From Chryseobacterium sp. CH25 (GTDB taxonomy: Bacteria > Bacteroidota > Bacteroidia > Flavobacteriales > Weeksellaceae), in NCBI RefSeq assembly GCF_004119455.1, contig NZ_NRQT01000004.1, positions 418,149-482,148 on the forward strand: 64,000 bases of DNA. The letters run 5' to 3'. Positions 46,152 to 54,354 of the stretch are shown here, piece by piece (the first letter of the stretch is position 1; each line of letters opens with the position of its first letter). A program made the translations under genes and the position numbers. The notes beneath the pieces were generated by a model. That model searched no databases, was not told where the DNA came from, and was given only the letters and a program-made list of their open reading frames with translations.

Positions 46152-46847
46152 TTATAAAAGCCTATTTTTTGAGAACATGGATATGAAATTTTCAAACTCC
46201 TGTCTGTAGCTTCTTCCAACTGGGATCTGATAGGATCCGAGATGGAGCTCATTATTGTTAAAAGCCGTTACAAATTCAGTATTGATGATGAACGACCGAT
46301 GAATCCTTATAAACCCTTTTGAGTTTAAAAGCAATTCAAGATCAGTGATTTTACTTTTTGAAATAAAATTTTCGTTGGTAGATAAAGTGATCCTGATATC
46401 ATTTCCCTGGCTTTCAATATAAATAATGTCTGATAGAGATAACTTCCGATGCATTCCTTCAGTTTTAAGAATGATAAAATTGTCTTTTGAATCATTGATA
46501 TTCCTTAATACCCGCTCTACAGATTTGAAAAAACGTTCAAAAGTGATAGGTTTCAAAAGATAGTCTATGGCTTCCAGTTCAAAACCTTCAATGGCAAATT
46601 CCCGATGGGCAGTTGTAAAAATGGTTTGAGGTTTTCTGGAAAGTGATTTTAAAAAGTCAATTCCATTAAAATGGGGCATCTGAATATCGAGAAACATCAG
46701 ATTCACAGTATGGTTTTGAAGGAGTTTATAAGCTTCAAGGGCATTCTCTGCTTTTCCTGTCAGTTTTAAATGATCAATCCTGGAAATATGATTTTCCAGC
46801 AGGATTGCGGCCAAAGGCTCATCATCTACAATAATACAGTTAATCAT
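46152..46847 (-). CDS. LytTR-family response regulator
   Basis: A 231-residue response regulator: receiver domain about 1-115 with acidic pocket VDDE (8-10) and phospho-acceptor Asp54 in FLDIQMP, then a LytTR DNA-binding domain (about 130-230) with IIYIESQGNDIRI, KSKITDLELLL, GFIRIHRSFIIN and LGSYQIPVGRSYR. LytTR regulators bind direct repeats of about 9 bp. It overlaps the start of its histidine kinase partner by 8 bp, indicating coupling. The target genes are not shown by sequence. Confidence 0.9.
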   Translation of the reverse strand: MINCIIVDDEPLAAILLENHISRIDHLKLTGKAENALEAYKLLQNHTVNLMFLDIQMPHFNGIDFLKSLSRKPQTIFTTAHREFAIEGFELEAIDYLLKPITFERFFKSVERVLRNINDSKDNFIILKTEGMHRKLSLSDIIYIESQGNDIRITLSTNENFISKSKITDLELLLNSKGFIRIHRSFIINTEFVTAFNNNELHLGSYQIPVGRSYRQEFENFISMFSKNRLL

Positions 46848-47910
46848 ATTGTGAAGGAGTGATTATTTCAACGTTAAAAATATTGTTTTCACTGGAAATA
46901 TGGAAAGTAAAATGTCTATGATAATAATATTCCAGCTGTTGTTTAATATTCTGAAGCCCGATTCCTTTTTCGTTATGATCCGGAATATCACTATAGGTAT
47001 TTTGAATTCTGAAAACAGAATGTTGAGTATTGGTCTCCAGCTCTATTTTTATTTCCGTTTGTTCAGAACTATTTCCGGCCCCGTGCTTAAAAGCATTTTC
47101 TACCAGAGTAAGATACAGTAGTGGTGGGATGAAATTAGATGATGTTAAGGCTGTTTTCCGGGTTATTTTTAATCTGCCATCAGCATATCTCAGACTTTCC
47201 AGGGCAATATAATCATCAATAATGCTCAGTTCATCTGCAACAGATACCCATTTTTTCTGTCCTTTGTGCAGTATATAATCCAGAATATCTGAGAGTTGGC
47301 TGATAGACTGGGATGTTTTATCTGAATTGCTGATGGAAAGAGAATAGATATTATTCAAGGTATTAAACAGAAAATGAGGGTTAAGCTGGGATTTAAGGGA
47401 TTTCAATTCCAGTTCTGTTTTTTCTTTTTCCAGCTGGATGGTGTTTTCTTTCTCATCTTTATACCGCATAAAGAACATCATTGAAATAAAAATAAAAGCT
47501 CCACTGATGATAGGAAATGTATAATGAAACAAAAGATACCGGATATCTGTAAAAATACTGATAAGGCTGTCTTTAGGTTCGTTGGTGAAAAAAGGTTCGG
47601 CAACATCAACAATAAAGATTCTGTTGGCTACCGAAATAAAGTATAAACTTAGAATAAGATAGAATATAAATTCAGCATACCTTTTGGGGTCAAAGAAATG
47701 ACGGATCAGGATATAATAAATAAAATTAGCTGCCAGAATCTGAAAAACCCAATGACAAAAATTATAAATTACCAACTGCTTAAACATTTCCCCATTATAA
47801 TCGTCATAAGTTCTTGCTATTCCAAACAAAAACAAAGCAATCCAGAAAAATAGCTGGAAGTATATATTTTGTTGATGATTTGTGGCTGTCCTGATCTTCA
47901 TTATCATCAA
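46840..47910 (-). CDS. LytS-type sensor histidine kinase
   Basis: A 356-residue membrane kinase. Four hydrophobic segments lie at about 18-32, 45-68, 82-100 and 130-148, followed by a coiled coil (about 150-175) and the His_kinase domain with His179 in QLNPHFLFNTLNNIYSLS. The ATPase part has VENAFKHGAGN and GIGLQNIKQQLEYYY. The lack of a periplasmic sensor domain suggests that the signal is sensed in the membrane. Together with the LytTR regulator it forms a two-component system. Confidence 0.9.
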   Translation of the reverse strand: MMIMKIRTATNHQQNIYFQLFFWIALFLFGIARTYDDYNGEMFKQLVIYNFCHWVFQILAANFIYYILIRHFFDPKRYAEFIFYLILSLYFISVANRIFIVDVAEPFFTNEPKDSLISIFTDIRYLLFHYTFPIISGAFIFISMMFFMRYKDEKENTIQLEKEKTELELKSLKSQLNPHFLFNTLNNIYSLSISNSDKTSQSISQLSDILDYILHKGQKKWVSVADELSIIDDYIALESLRYADGRLKITRKTALTSSNFIPPLLYLTLVENAFKHGAGNSSEQTEIKIELETNTQHSVFRIQNTYSDIPDHNEKGIGLQNIKQQLEYYYHRHFTFHISSENNIFNVEIITPSQYD

Positions 47911-48085
47911 AAATAAAAAATCTTAAGATATGGCTGACAGAGGTAATGCGAATTTCAATACAATAAGGATAAATAACACTGTTTAAAGTTTGAACTGCCT
48001 ATTTTACTGTTGACATCTGAAATTCTGTTTTCTGAATGCTCTGCTTAAATGTATTTCTGTTTTTAACAAGATTTGCATTAAAAAA

Positions 48086-49207
48086 ATGACAAGAGAACAT
48101 TCAGAAAGGCTTAACGGATTAGATCACCTGAGAGCATTGGCTATCGTGCTGGTTTTACTGTTTCACTACCGTGCATTTAAACATCCGGAATGGGTTGATA
48201 CTATCGGAAGATTTGGCTGGACAGGAGTTGATCTCTTCTTCGTGTTGAGTGGTTTTCTGATCTCAGGACAATTGTTTCAAGAGATGAACAGTAAAGGAAC
48301 TATAAGTTTAAAGACATTTTATATCAAACGTTTTTTCAGAATTATTCCGGCTTATTTATTTACTCTTTTTCTGTATTTTACGATTCCTTTTTTCAGAGAA
48401 CGGGAAGCTTTACCGCCTGTATGGAAGTTTATAACATTCACTCAGAATTATGGATTGGATGTGATTGACCAGGGAACATTTTCTCATGCGTGGTCTTTAT
48501 GTATTGAAGAACAGTTTTACCTTATTCTTCCTTTATTTCTTGTGATGATTGTACCTTCAAGGCTGTTTAAATATTTTGCTGTTTTAATAATTCTCTTCAT
48601 CACATTCTCTCTAATCATGAGACTTATAATATGGAATGAAGCTATAGCAGGGATAGATAATACTTCCGTAGAATTCTGGCGCTCCTGGTATATGAAAATA
48701 TATTATCCAACTCATACAAGGTTAGACGGTCTTGGAACAGGTGTTCTTATCAGTTATTGTATGCAGTATTTTTCCGGCTTTAAAAAGAGAGTCCATGAAA
48801 ATGGAAATAAGATTCTTCTTGCAGGGCTGATATTGCAGGGGATTTCTTTTTGGATTTGTAATGAACAGGCTTCAAAAGGTGCCTCTGTATTTGGGTTTAC
48901 TCTGGTGGCAATAAGTTATGGTTGTATTGTACTGTCTGCTGTTTCAGAATCGTCATTCCTTTCAAAATGGAAATCTGATATTACGGCAGAACTTGCTGCT
49001 TTATCTTACGCGGTTTATCTTTCTCACAAAGGAATTATTCATATGATTCAGGCTCTTTTTGAACAGTTTAATATTGATGCTTCAAATACTGGCTGCCTGA
49101 TAATTTGTCTATTGGGATGTATTGCAGGTGGTTTAGGGTATAGATTGATTATTGAAAAACCTTTTGCCCATATTAAAGACAATATTTTAAAACTCCGAAA
49201 GTTTTAG
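48086..49207 (+). CDS. OafA/YrhL-type membrane acyltransferase
   Basis: A 373-residue acyltransferase-3 family protein with about ten membrane segments. It begins LNGLDHLRALAIVLVLLFHYRAF, with the His of the family; the RIIPAYLFTLFLYF and SHAWSLCIEEQFYLILPLF motifs (the conserved Glu-Glu-Gln-Phe-Tyr) follow. Members O-acylate sugars of the envelope. It is divergent from the LytS kinase gene. The acceptor is unknown. Confidence 0.88.
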   Translation: MTREHSERLNGLDHLRALAIVLVLLFHYRAFKHPEWVDTIGRFGWTGVDLFFVLSGFLISGQLFQEMNSKGTISLKTFYIKRFFRIIPAYLFTLFLYFTIPFFREREALPPVWKFITFTQNYGLDVIDQGTFSHAWSLCIEEQFYLILPLFLVMIVPSRLFKYFAVLIILFITFSLIMRLIIWNEAIAGIDNTSVEFWRSWYMKIYYPTHTRLDGLGTGVLISYCMQYFSGFKKRVHENGNKILLAGLILQGISFWICNEQASKGASVFGFTLVAISYGCIVLSAVSESSFLSKWKSDITAELAALSYAVYLSHKGIIHMIQALFEQFNIDASNTGCLIICLLGCIAGGLGYRLIIEKPFAHIKDNILKLRKF

Positions 49208-49510
49208 CCGTTAATGCACAATACATAAATTATATCTGGCATCAAAGCTATACTCTCATGTGGTTAGAAAATAAACCACAAAGGAACATAGAAATTAATA
49301 TGAAAAGAAACTTGAACATATTCGCTGTGATTATTAAAGTCTATTTTAGCCGTATTCAATTGTATTGGAGATAAAATCCCTGCACCTTAATAACACAGCT
49401 TAAAAAGGAATTTTGCGCCTTTGCGTTTTCAACCCGTTACAAATGGTTAACAACCAAAAAGGTAGTTTTCAGAAGAGAAACTGCCTTGTATACTATTATT
49501 TGAGACGGGG
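49208..49510. other. Gap of about 300 bp without gene
   Basis: The stretch has AAACCACAAAGGAACATAGA (near 49272) and TTTTGCGCCTTTGCGTTTTC (near 49412), which resemble short intergenic repeats I recall from Bacteroidota. No ORF or hairpin is clear. Confidence 0.4.
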
Positions 49511-50548
49511 TTATTTTGAACTGATACTTTTCAATACCACATTTTTAATAGCGGCTTCCTGAAAGCTCCAGTGTTCGCTGTTTTTAGGCATTTGATTTTC
49601 AAGAATAACTAAACTGGTATCTGTAGATGGAAAATATACATTAAGGCATGTAAAACCATCACCAAGTCCTGTTACTGCATAATAATTAAGCCCAGATTCC
49701 CTGATGAATCTGATATTGTATCCAAAGCCCATACTTTCTTTTCCGAAGACATCGTGTTGAGAAGACGTGGAAGGGGTTAGGATTAGCTTTTGAAACTTGG
49801 CAGAAAGAAGTTTACCCTTAAATAATGCCTGGTCCCATTTGGCAAGATCTTCTACAGTAGAAACAATTCCTGCTGCGGGAGCGATGTCTTCATTTAAAAA
49901 TGAACTTTCCACCTTTTGGAACTGATTATTTTCACTTCTGTATCCTGGAACCAAAGCCTGATTGTTTTTGCTGTTATAGACAAATGTTTTTTCCATCTTC
50001 AGCGTTTTGAATAAAGAGGTAGCCAGTTCTGTAAAGCTTTTTCCGGTTGTGTTCTGAAGGATTTCTCCGAGAAGCATATAGGATAAATTTCCATATTTAA
50101 ACTGTGATCCGGCTTTAAAAGCAGCTGGCTTTTCTAGGTCCACAATTCCATGAGTATGGTTCAGAAGGTTATGTATGGTCACAGTATCTGCCCATGATTG
50201 GGTAAGCGATGGAAGGTATTTTTTTATAGGAGTCTGAAGGTCCAGCTTTCCCTGTTCAGCGGCCTGCAAGGTTAGAACAGCGGTGATCTGTTTTGAATTG
50301 GACATAATTTCAAACTGATCGTTGGATTTTAAAGCAGTTTTTTTATCAAAATCCTTGTATCCGTTAGCCTTCAGATATTTTGTTTTTCCATTTTGAGATA
50401 CCAAAACCACCCCGTTGAATTTCAATGGGGTAGAAGTTGTTATAATGCTGTCAATCTTTTTTGAATAAGGAACCGTTTTCTGTGCTTTTCCAGAAACAGA
50501 AAGCAGTGTAGAGAGGGCAAGTGTAAAGAATAATTTTGTAGTGGTCAT
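49511..50548 (-). CDS. Secreted serine hydrolase (class C beta-lactamase/PBP fold)
   Basis: A 345-residue protein with signal peptide MTTTKLFFTLALSTLLSVSGKAQ. The catalytic SxxK lies in IMSNSKQITAVLTL and the YxN triad in FKYGNLSYMLLG; a Gly-rich YAVTGLGDGFTCLN takes the place of the third motif. Members are peptidases, esterases or beta-lactamases. Its ATG is 4 bp after the stop of the class A beta-lactamase gene, so both are one operon. A longer upstream start exists, but only this one gives a signal peptide. Confidence 0.82.
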   Translation of the reverse strand: MTTTKLFFTLALSTLLSVSGKAQKTVPYSKKIDSIITTSTPLKFNGVVLVSQNGKTKYLKANGYKDFDKKTALKSNDQFEIMSNSKQITAVLTLQAAEQGKLDLQTPIKKYLPSLTQSWADTVTIHNLLNHTHGIVDLEKPAAFKAGSQFKYGNLSYMLLGEILQNTTGKSFTELATSLFKTLKMEKTFVYNSKNNQALVPGYRSENNQFQKVESSFLNEDIAPAAGIVSTVEDLAKWDQALFKGKLLSAKFQKLILTPSTSSQHDVFGKESMGFGYNIRFIRESGLNYYAVTGLGDGFTCLNVYFPSTDTSLVILENQMPKNSEHWSFQEAAIKNVVLKSISSK

Positions 50549-50552
50549 GGGT

Positions 50553-51452
50553 TTATTTTTTGTTGTAATAATCATATGCTGCTTTGGCAATATCTGCAAT
50601 AATTGCTTCCGAGTTTTCAAAAGTTTCATAAGTGTCGTGTACAAAAACAGCAATATATATTCTCTTTTTATCTGAAAGTTCAATAATTCCATAATTGTTA
50701 ACAGCTCCTGTCATTCCTGTTTTATTGGTGAACGAGGTTCCGGTACGATGGGCCACTTTAATGTCCTTTGGCAGTTTGCCTTTAAGTCTTTTGACTCCGG
50801 TAGCATTGTTCAGCATGGCGGTATATAACCATTTTGTATGTTCTTTATTCAATATTTTTCCAGTATAGAACTCTTTCAGTAACCTGATAGCTTCGTTAGG
50901 CGTGATGGTATTGATAAACTGTGAATCCCAATCCTTATGCATTCCTTCTTCATCATTTTTAATAACAATATCTTTACTGTTGATGAAATTCTGAACATAA
51001 TCAGGACCACCAATAAGCCTGAGTAGAATATCCGTCAGGTTATTATCACTATATACCATCATCCAGTGAATACAGTCTTCCAAAGTGAGTTCTATATTTC
51101 CTTCAGGATATTTGTCTCTGAATGGGCTGTAAGTATCCGCCAGAAGCTCTTCTTTTTTAATGTAAATTTTTTGCTGCAAAGAAAGTTCCCCTTTTTCTAC
51201 TTTATGAAGAACCGCTAAAGCTACAGGAAATTTGAAGGTGCTTAACATAGGCAGTGGCTTATTCCCATTAATTTGGGTTACTTCCTTTTTGTGAGTTCCT
51301 GAAGTTATAATAGAAACACCTACTTCTGCTTTTTTATTGGCGAGAATAGTCTCAATTATTTTTTTAAACTCGGGATTGGTATTGTTCTGTGAAAAGAGCG
51401 GAAGGTTTATAAGCAGAATGAAAAAGGTAAGAATAATTTCTTTTGACTTCAT
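50553..51452 (-). CDS. Class A beta-lactamase, subclass A2 (CGA/CIA/CME-like)
   Basis: A 299-residue serine beta-lactamase with signal peptide MKSKEIILTFFILLINLPLFSQ. Visible motifs: Ser71-x-x-Lys74 (STFK), Ser135-Asp-Asn (YSDNN), the general-base region with Glu168 three residues before Met-His (subclass A2 EEGMHKD), and the KTG box in the form Arg236-Thr-Gly (AHRTGTS). The last is Arg where Lys is most common. The subclass is typical of Bacteroidota, and intrinsic relatives (CGA-1, CIA) are known in Chryseobacterium. It probably confers resistance to some penicillins or cephalosporins, but the spectrum is not read from sequence. Confidence 0.88.
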   Translation of the reverse strand: MKSKEIILTFFILLINLPLFSQNNTNPEFKKIIETILANKKAEVGVSIITSGTHKKEVTQINGNKPLPMLSTFKFPVALAVLHKVEKGELSLQQKIYIKKEELLADTYSPFRDKYPEGNIELTLEDCIHWMMVYSDNNLTDILLRLIGGPDYVQNFINSKDIVIKNDEEGMHKDWDSQFINTITPNEAIRLLKEFYTGKILNKEHTKWLYTAMLNNATGVKRLKGKLPKDIKVAHRTGTSFTNKTGMTGAVNNYGIIELSDKKRIYIAVFVHDTYETFENSEAIIADIAKAAYDYYNKK

Positions 51453-51616
51453 TGTATGGTGGTTATTGGGATAGGTTTTTGGTTTCCAAATATATGTATT
51501 TCCGGTATCTTAAAAACGTATATTCAGGATTTTATTGGTAATACCTATTGTATTTTATTATATTCACCCAAAAAACATACTGTAATCATTGCAATAACCC
51601 TGAAATTCTAATAATT

Positions 51617-52582
51617 ATGATAAAACGATATCTTTTGCTGAGCCTGTTTTTGATTTCCATTGTCTGCTCGTCTCAGATAAAAGAGAAAAAGAAAATTCAG
51701 ATTGATACTACAGAAGCCGTTCAGATAGGAGGAATAAAGCAGATAATCAGTATAAAAGGGAATAACCGCGAAAAGCCTGTACTATTAATTCTGCATGGAG
51801 GGCCGGGGAAATCACTGATCAGTTTTTCAGAAGGTTTTACAGATAAACTGAAGAATGAATTTGTGGTAGCCAATTGGGATCAGAGGGAAACAGGGGCTAC
51901 TTTCAGTTTAAATAGAACTAAGGATAAACTGACCCCTGATTTACTTAAAAAAGATGCTTTGGAAGTAGTACATTATCTGAAGAAGAAGTTCCATCAGAAA
52001 AAAATATTCCTGTTATCCCATTCATGGGGATCAGTACTGGGTTTTGATATTGCAGCCAGACATCCGGAATTACTATATGCCTTTATTCCTGTCAGTCCGG
52101 TGATTGATGCCCATAAAAGTGCTTTTTTGTTTGTAAAAGATCTGAAAACATGGGCGCTGGAAACTAAAAATAATACAGCGACTCAGGAATTGGATAAGAT
52201 AAAACTCCCTTTTGAAGACAAAAATGATTTTTTTCTAGCCCAAAAATGGCTGTTTATTCACAATGGAGTAAAAGGAGTTGATACAGAGGATTTTAAAAAT
52301 AATTATTATCAATGGATGGAGACCTGGTTTCCAGTGTGGAAGGAAAATGCAGAAACCAACCTGTTTGATTCCATCTCAGAAATTAAATGCCCTGTTTACT
52401 TTTTAATAGGAAGCGGAGACAATCAATCGTATTACACCATTGCAGAAGATTATTATAAATTTTTAAAAGCTAAAAACAAAAAAATGTTTTGGTTTAAAGA
52501 ATCCGGGCATACTATTTTTAATACAGAACCGGAAAAGCTTCAGGAAATAATCATTAACGAAATAAAACCCAACATGGATTAA
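51617..52582 (+). CDS. Secreted alpha/beta hydrolase (proline iminopeptidase-like)
   Basis: A 321-residue enzyme with signal peptide MIKRYLLLSLFLISIVCSSQ. It has the oxyanion motif LHGGPGKS, the Ser nucleophile in SHSWGSVLG and the catalytic His in KESGHTIF. The HGGPG motif is characteristic of the S33 / proline iminopeptidase group. Start moved to the signal peptide. It lies divergent from the beta-lactamase operon. Substrate unknown. Confidence 0.85.
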   Translation: MIKRYLLLSLFLISIVCSSQIKEKKKIQIDTTEAVQIGGIKQIISIKGNNREKPVLLILHGGPGKSLISFSEGFTDKLKNEFVVANWDQRETGATFSLNRTKDKLTPDLLKKDALEVVHYLKKKFHQKKIFLLSHSWGSVLGFDIAARHPELLYAFIPVSPVIDAHKSAFLFVKDLKTWALETKNNTATQELDKIKLPFEDKNDFFLAQKWLFIHNGVKGVDTEDFKNNYYQWMETWFPVWKENAETNLFDSISEIKCPVYFLIGSGDNQSYYTIAEDYYKFLKAKNKKMFWFKESGHTIFNTEPEKLQEIIINEIKPNMD

Positions 52583-52811
52583 AATAGATATTCATTCTTC
52601 AGTGCATAATTTTTATCACGAATACCCGTTTAATATTCATAGGCTTTATGCTGGTATCTATAAAATTAAACATTAGGAACTAAGAAAAAAATAAATAAAA
52701 AAGATTAATTCTATTGATCATCAAATTGTATGAATAGCATCATTACTAGTAAATGGTGCTGTTTTTTTTAGCGGTTTTAAAAAGAAGGATAATACTCTGT
52801 TGCTGATTGTA

Positions 52812-52843
52812 ATAAAAAACCACCATTTACTGTAAATGGTGGC
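52812..52843 (-). terminator. Terminator of the SusCD operon
   Basis: On the minus strand CCACCATTTAC-A-GTAAATGGTGG is a perfect palindrome followed by TTTTTTATT, 37 bp past the SusD stop. Confidence 0.9.
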
Positions 52844-52879
52844 TGCTTGAAATATATTAAAATTGTTTTGAAGCTTTAT

Positions 52880-54346
52880 TTAGTCATTCTGTTTGATTTG
52901 TGGGTTATTATTAATCTCTTTATTCGGGATCTGGAATTTAAATTTATCCGGTGTCAGGTTAAGCCTTCCAAATGTGTGGTTGGTTCCTGTGTATATTCTT
53001 TCTAATGGTGTATTTAATCTCTTCATATCAAACCATGCGTAGCCTTCGCCCCAAAGTTCAATTCTTTTCTGAAGGATAATTTCATTAATCAGATCAGCTC
53101 CTGTTTTGGAAGACAGCGTATAGGCTTTGTCTCTTTTGGATGCGATTTCAAATAATACCTGTTTTGCTTCTGCTTCTCTTCCTTGTCTTGCTAAAGCTTC
53201 TGCTTCTATGTAATATAACGAAGAAGCCCTGATATAGATATAATCTCCTTCAAACATGCTTGGATCCTTGAATTTCCAGCTTACATATGCAGGATAGTTT
53301 TTAGTCTTTCCATTGAAGGTATATTTGGTTGGCTGGCTTCCGTTGAATACCTTTTTACGGTAATCCGTATCGGGGATAGCTTCATACAGACGCTTGTCAA
53401 TAAGTTTATAGATTTGGGCCGCTCCTGCATATCCTTCATTTGTATTATCAAACATAGAGAAGAAAGAAGCATAATAATTTCCGATACTCATTGTAGAAAT
53501 TGTATTATGAAAACCCCAGATCACTTCAGAATTACTGATATTGGAAAACCCGGTAGTGGTATAATCGTTTTCCGTCATCAGAGCAATTCCCTGCTTACCG
53601 TCTGCAGCATATTTTACTGCTTTTGCGTAATCTCCGGTCTGAAGAAATACTTCAGCAGCAATCGCCTTAGCCGTTCTTTGGTCAATCTGGGCTCTGGATG
53701 GGCGTGCAAAGCCTTCCAGAAGAGCAATAGACTCTTCAATGTCCTGGCCAATCTGTGAGTATACTTGCGCTACAGTAGATCTTGGAAGTCCCTGGCTGGG
53801 ATTATTGGTAGTAAGAACCAAAGGAAGCCCAGGATCAGATTGATGTCCTTTATAATCATTTGCATAAAAACGGATCAGATGAAAGTAAGAATACGCTCTT
53901 AAGGCAAGCAGCTGTCCTTTAATGGCTTTGTTTTTAGGACTGTCATCTCCTTTTAAATCACTCAGAAGTTTATTGATAATGAATATTCTGGCGTAGAAAG
54001 TGGTCCATACAATTTCTGAAGCGATATTACTTGCATTGGTTGCTTCATAATTATAAAACATTCCCAAATGCTGATTTTTTGCCTGGATTACATCATTGGA
54101 CATTAAATCAGCCCCTGCCTTTATTCCCATGATCCCGAAATCGGAGTGAGACGAAATGTTTCCCCCAGCACCATTACTGCGTAGATCAAGATAAATTCCA
54201 CCCAGGATTTTTTCTGGTTTTGATTGGTCTTCATTCAGCTGCTCACCGGAAATATCTCCTTCCGGTAATGTATTGAGATCATTAGCACAGCCTGTTGTAA
54301 TGAGGGCTACAGCTAAAGTTGATATAAAGTATTTTATTGTTTTCAT
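52880..54346 (-). CDS. RagB/SusD-family outer-membrane lipoprotein
   Basis: A 488-residue lipoprotein with lipobox TTGC at residues 18-21. Features of SusD are visible: the tetratricopeptide-type helices (LKGDDSPKNKAIKGQLLALRAYSYFHLIRFYAND), SSLYYIEAEALARQGREAEAKQVL and the closing KRIELWGEGYAWFDMKRLNTP. It sits on the SusC barrel and delivers ligand to it. The ligand can be a glycan, peptide or other compound; no carbohydrate-active enzyme gene is close, so no glycan is indicated. It is 8 bp after SusC. Confidence 0.9.
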   Translation of the reverse strand: MKTIKYFISTLAVALITTGCANDLNTLPEGDISGEQLNEDQSKPEKILGGIYLDLRSNGAGGNISSHSDFGIMGIKAGADLMSNDVIQAKNQHLGMFYNYEATNASNIASEIVWTTFYARIFIINKLLSDLKGDDSPKNKAIKGQLLALRAYSYFHLIRFYANDYKGHQSDPGLPLVLTTNNPSQGLPRSTVAQVYSQIGQDIEESIALLEGFARPSRAQIDQRTAKAIAAEVFLQTGDYAKAVKYAADGKQGIALMTENDYTTTGFSNISNSEVIWGFHNTISTMSIGNYYASFFSMFDNTNEGYAGAAQIYKLIDKRLYEAIPDTDYRKKVFNGSQPTKYTFNGKTKNYPAYVSWKFKDPSMFEGDYIYIRASSLYYIEAEALARQGREAEAKQVLFEIASKRDKAYTLSSKTGADLINEIILQKRIELWGEGYAWFDMKRLNTPLERIYTGTNHTFGRLNLTPDKFKFQIPNKEINNNPQIKQND

Positions 54347-54354
54347 AATTTCTT

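Noticed and set aside
45372..46252. Several short frames on both strands around 45.4-46.3 kb
   Set aside because: They overlap a secreted-protein gene or AT-rich spacer and show random composition without signal peptide or motif.
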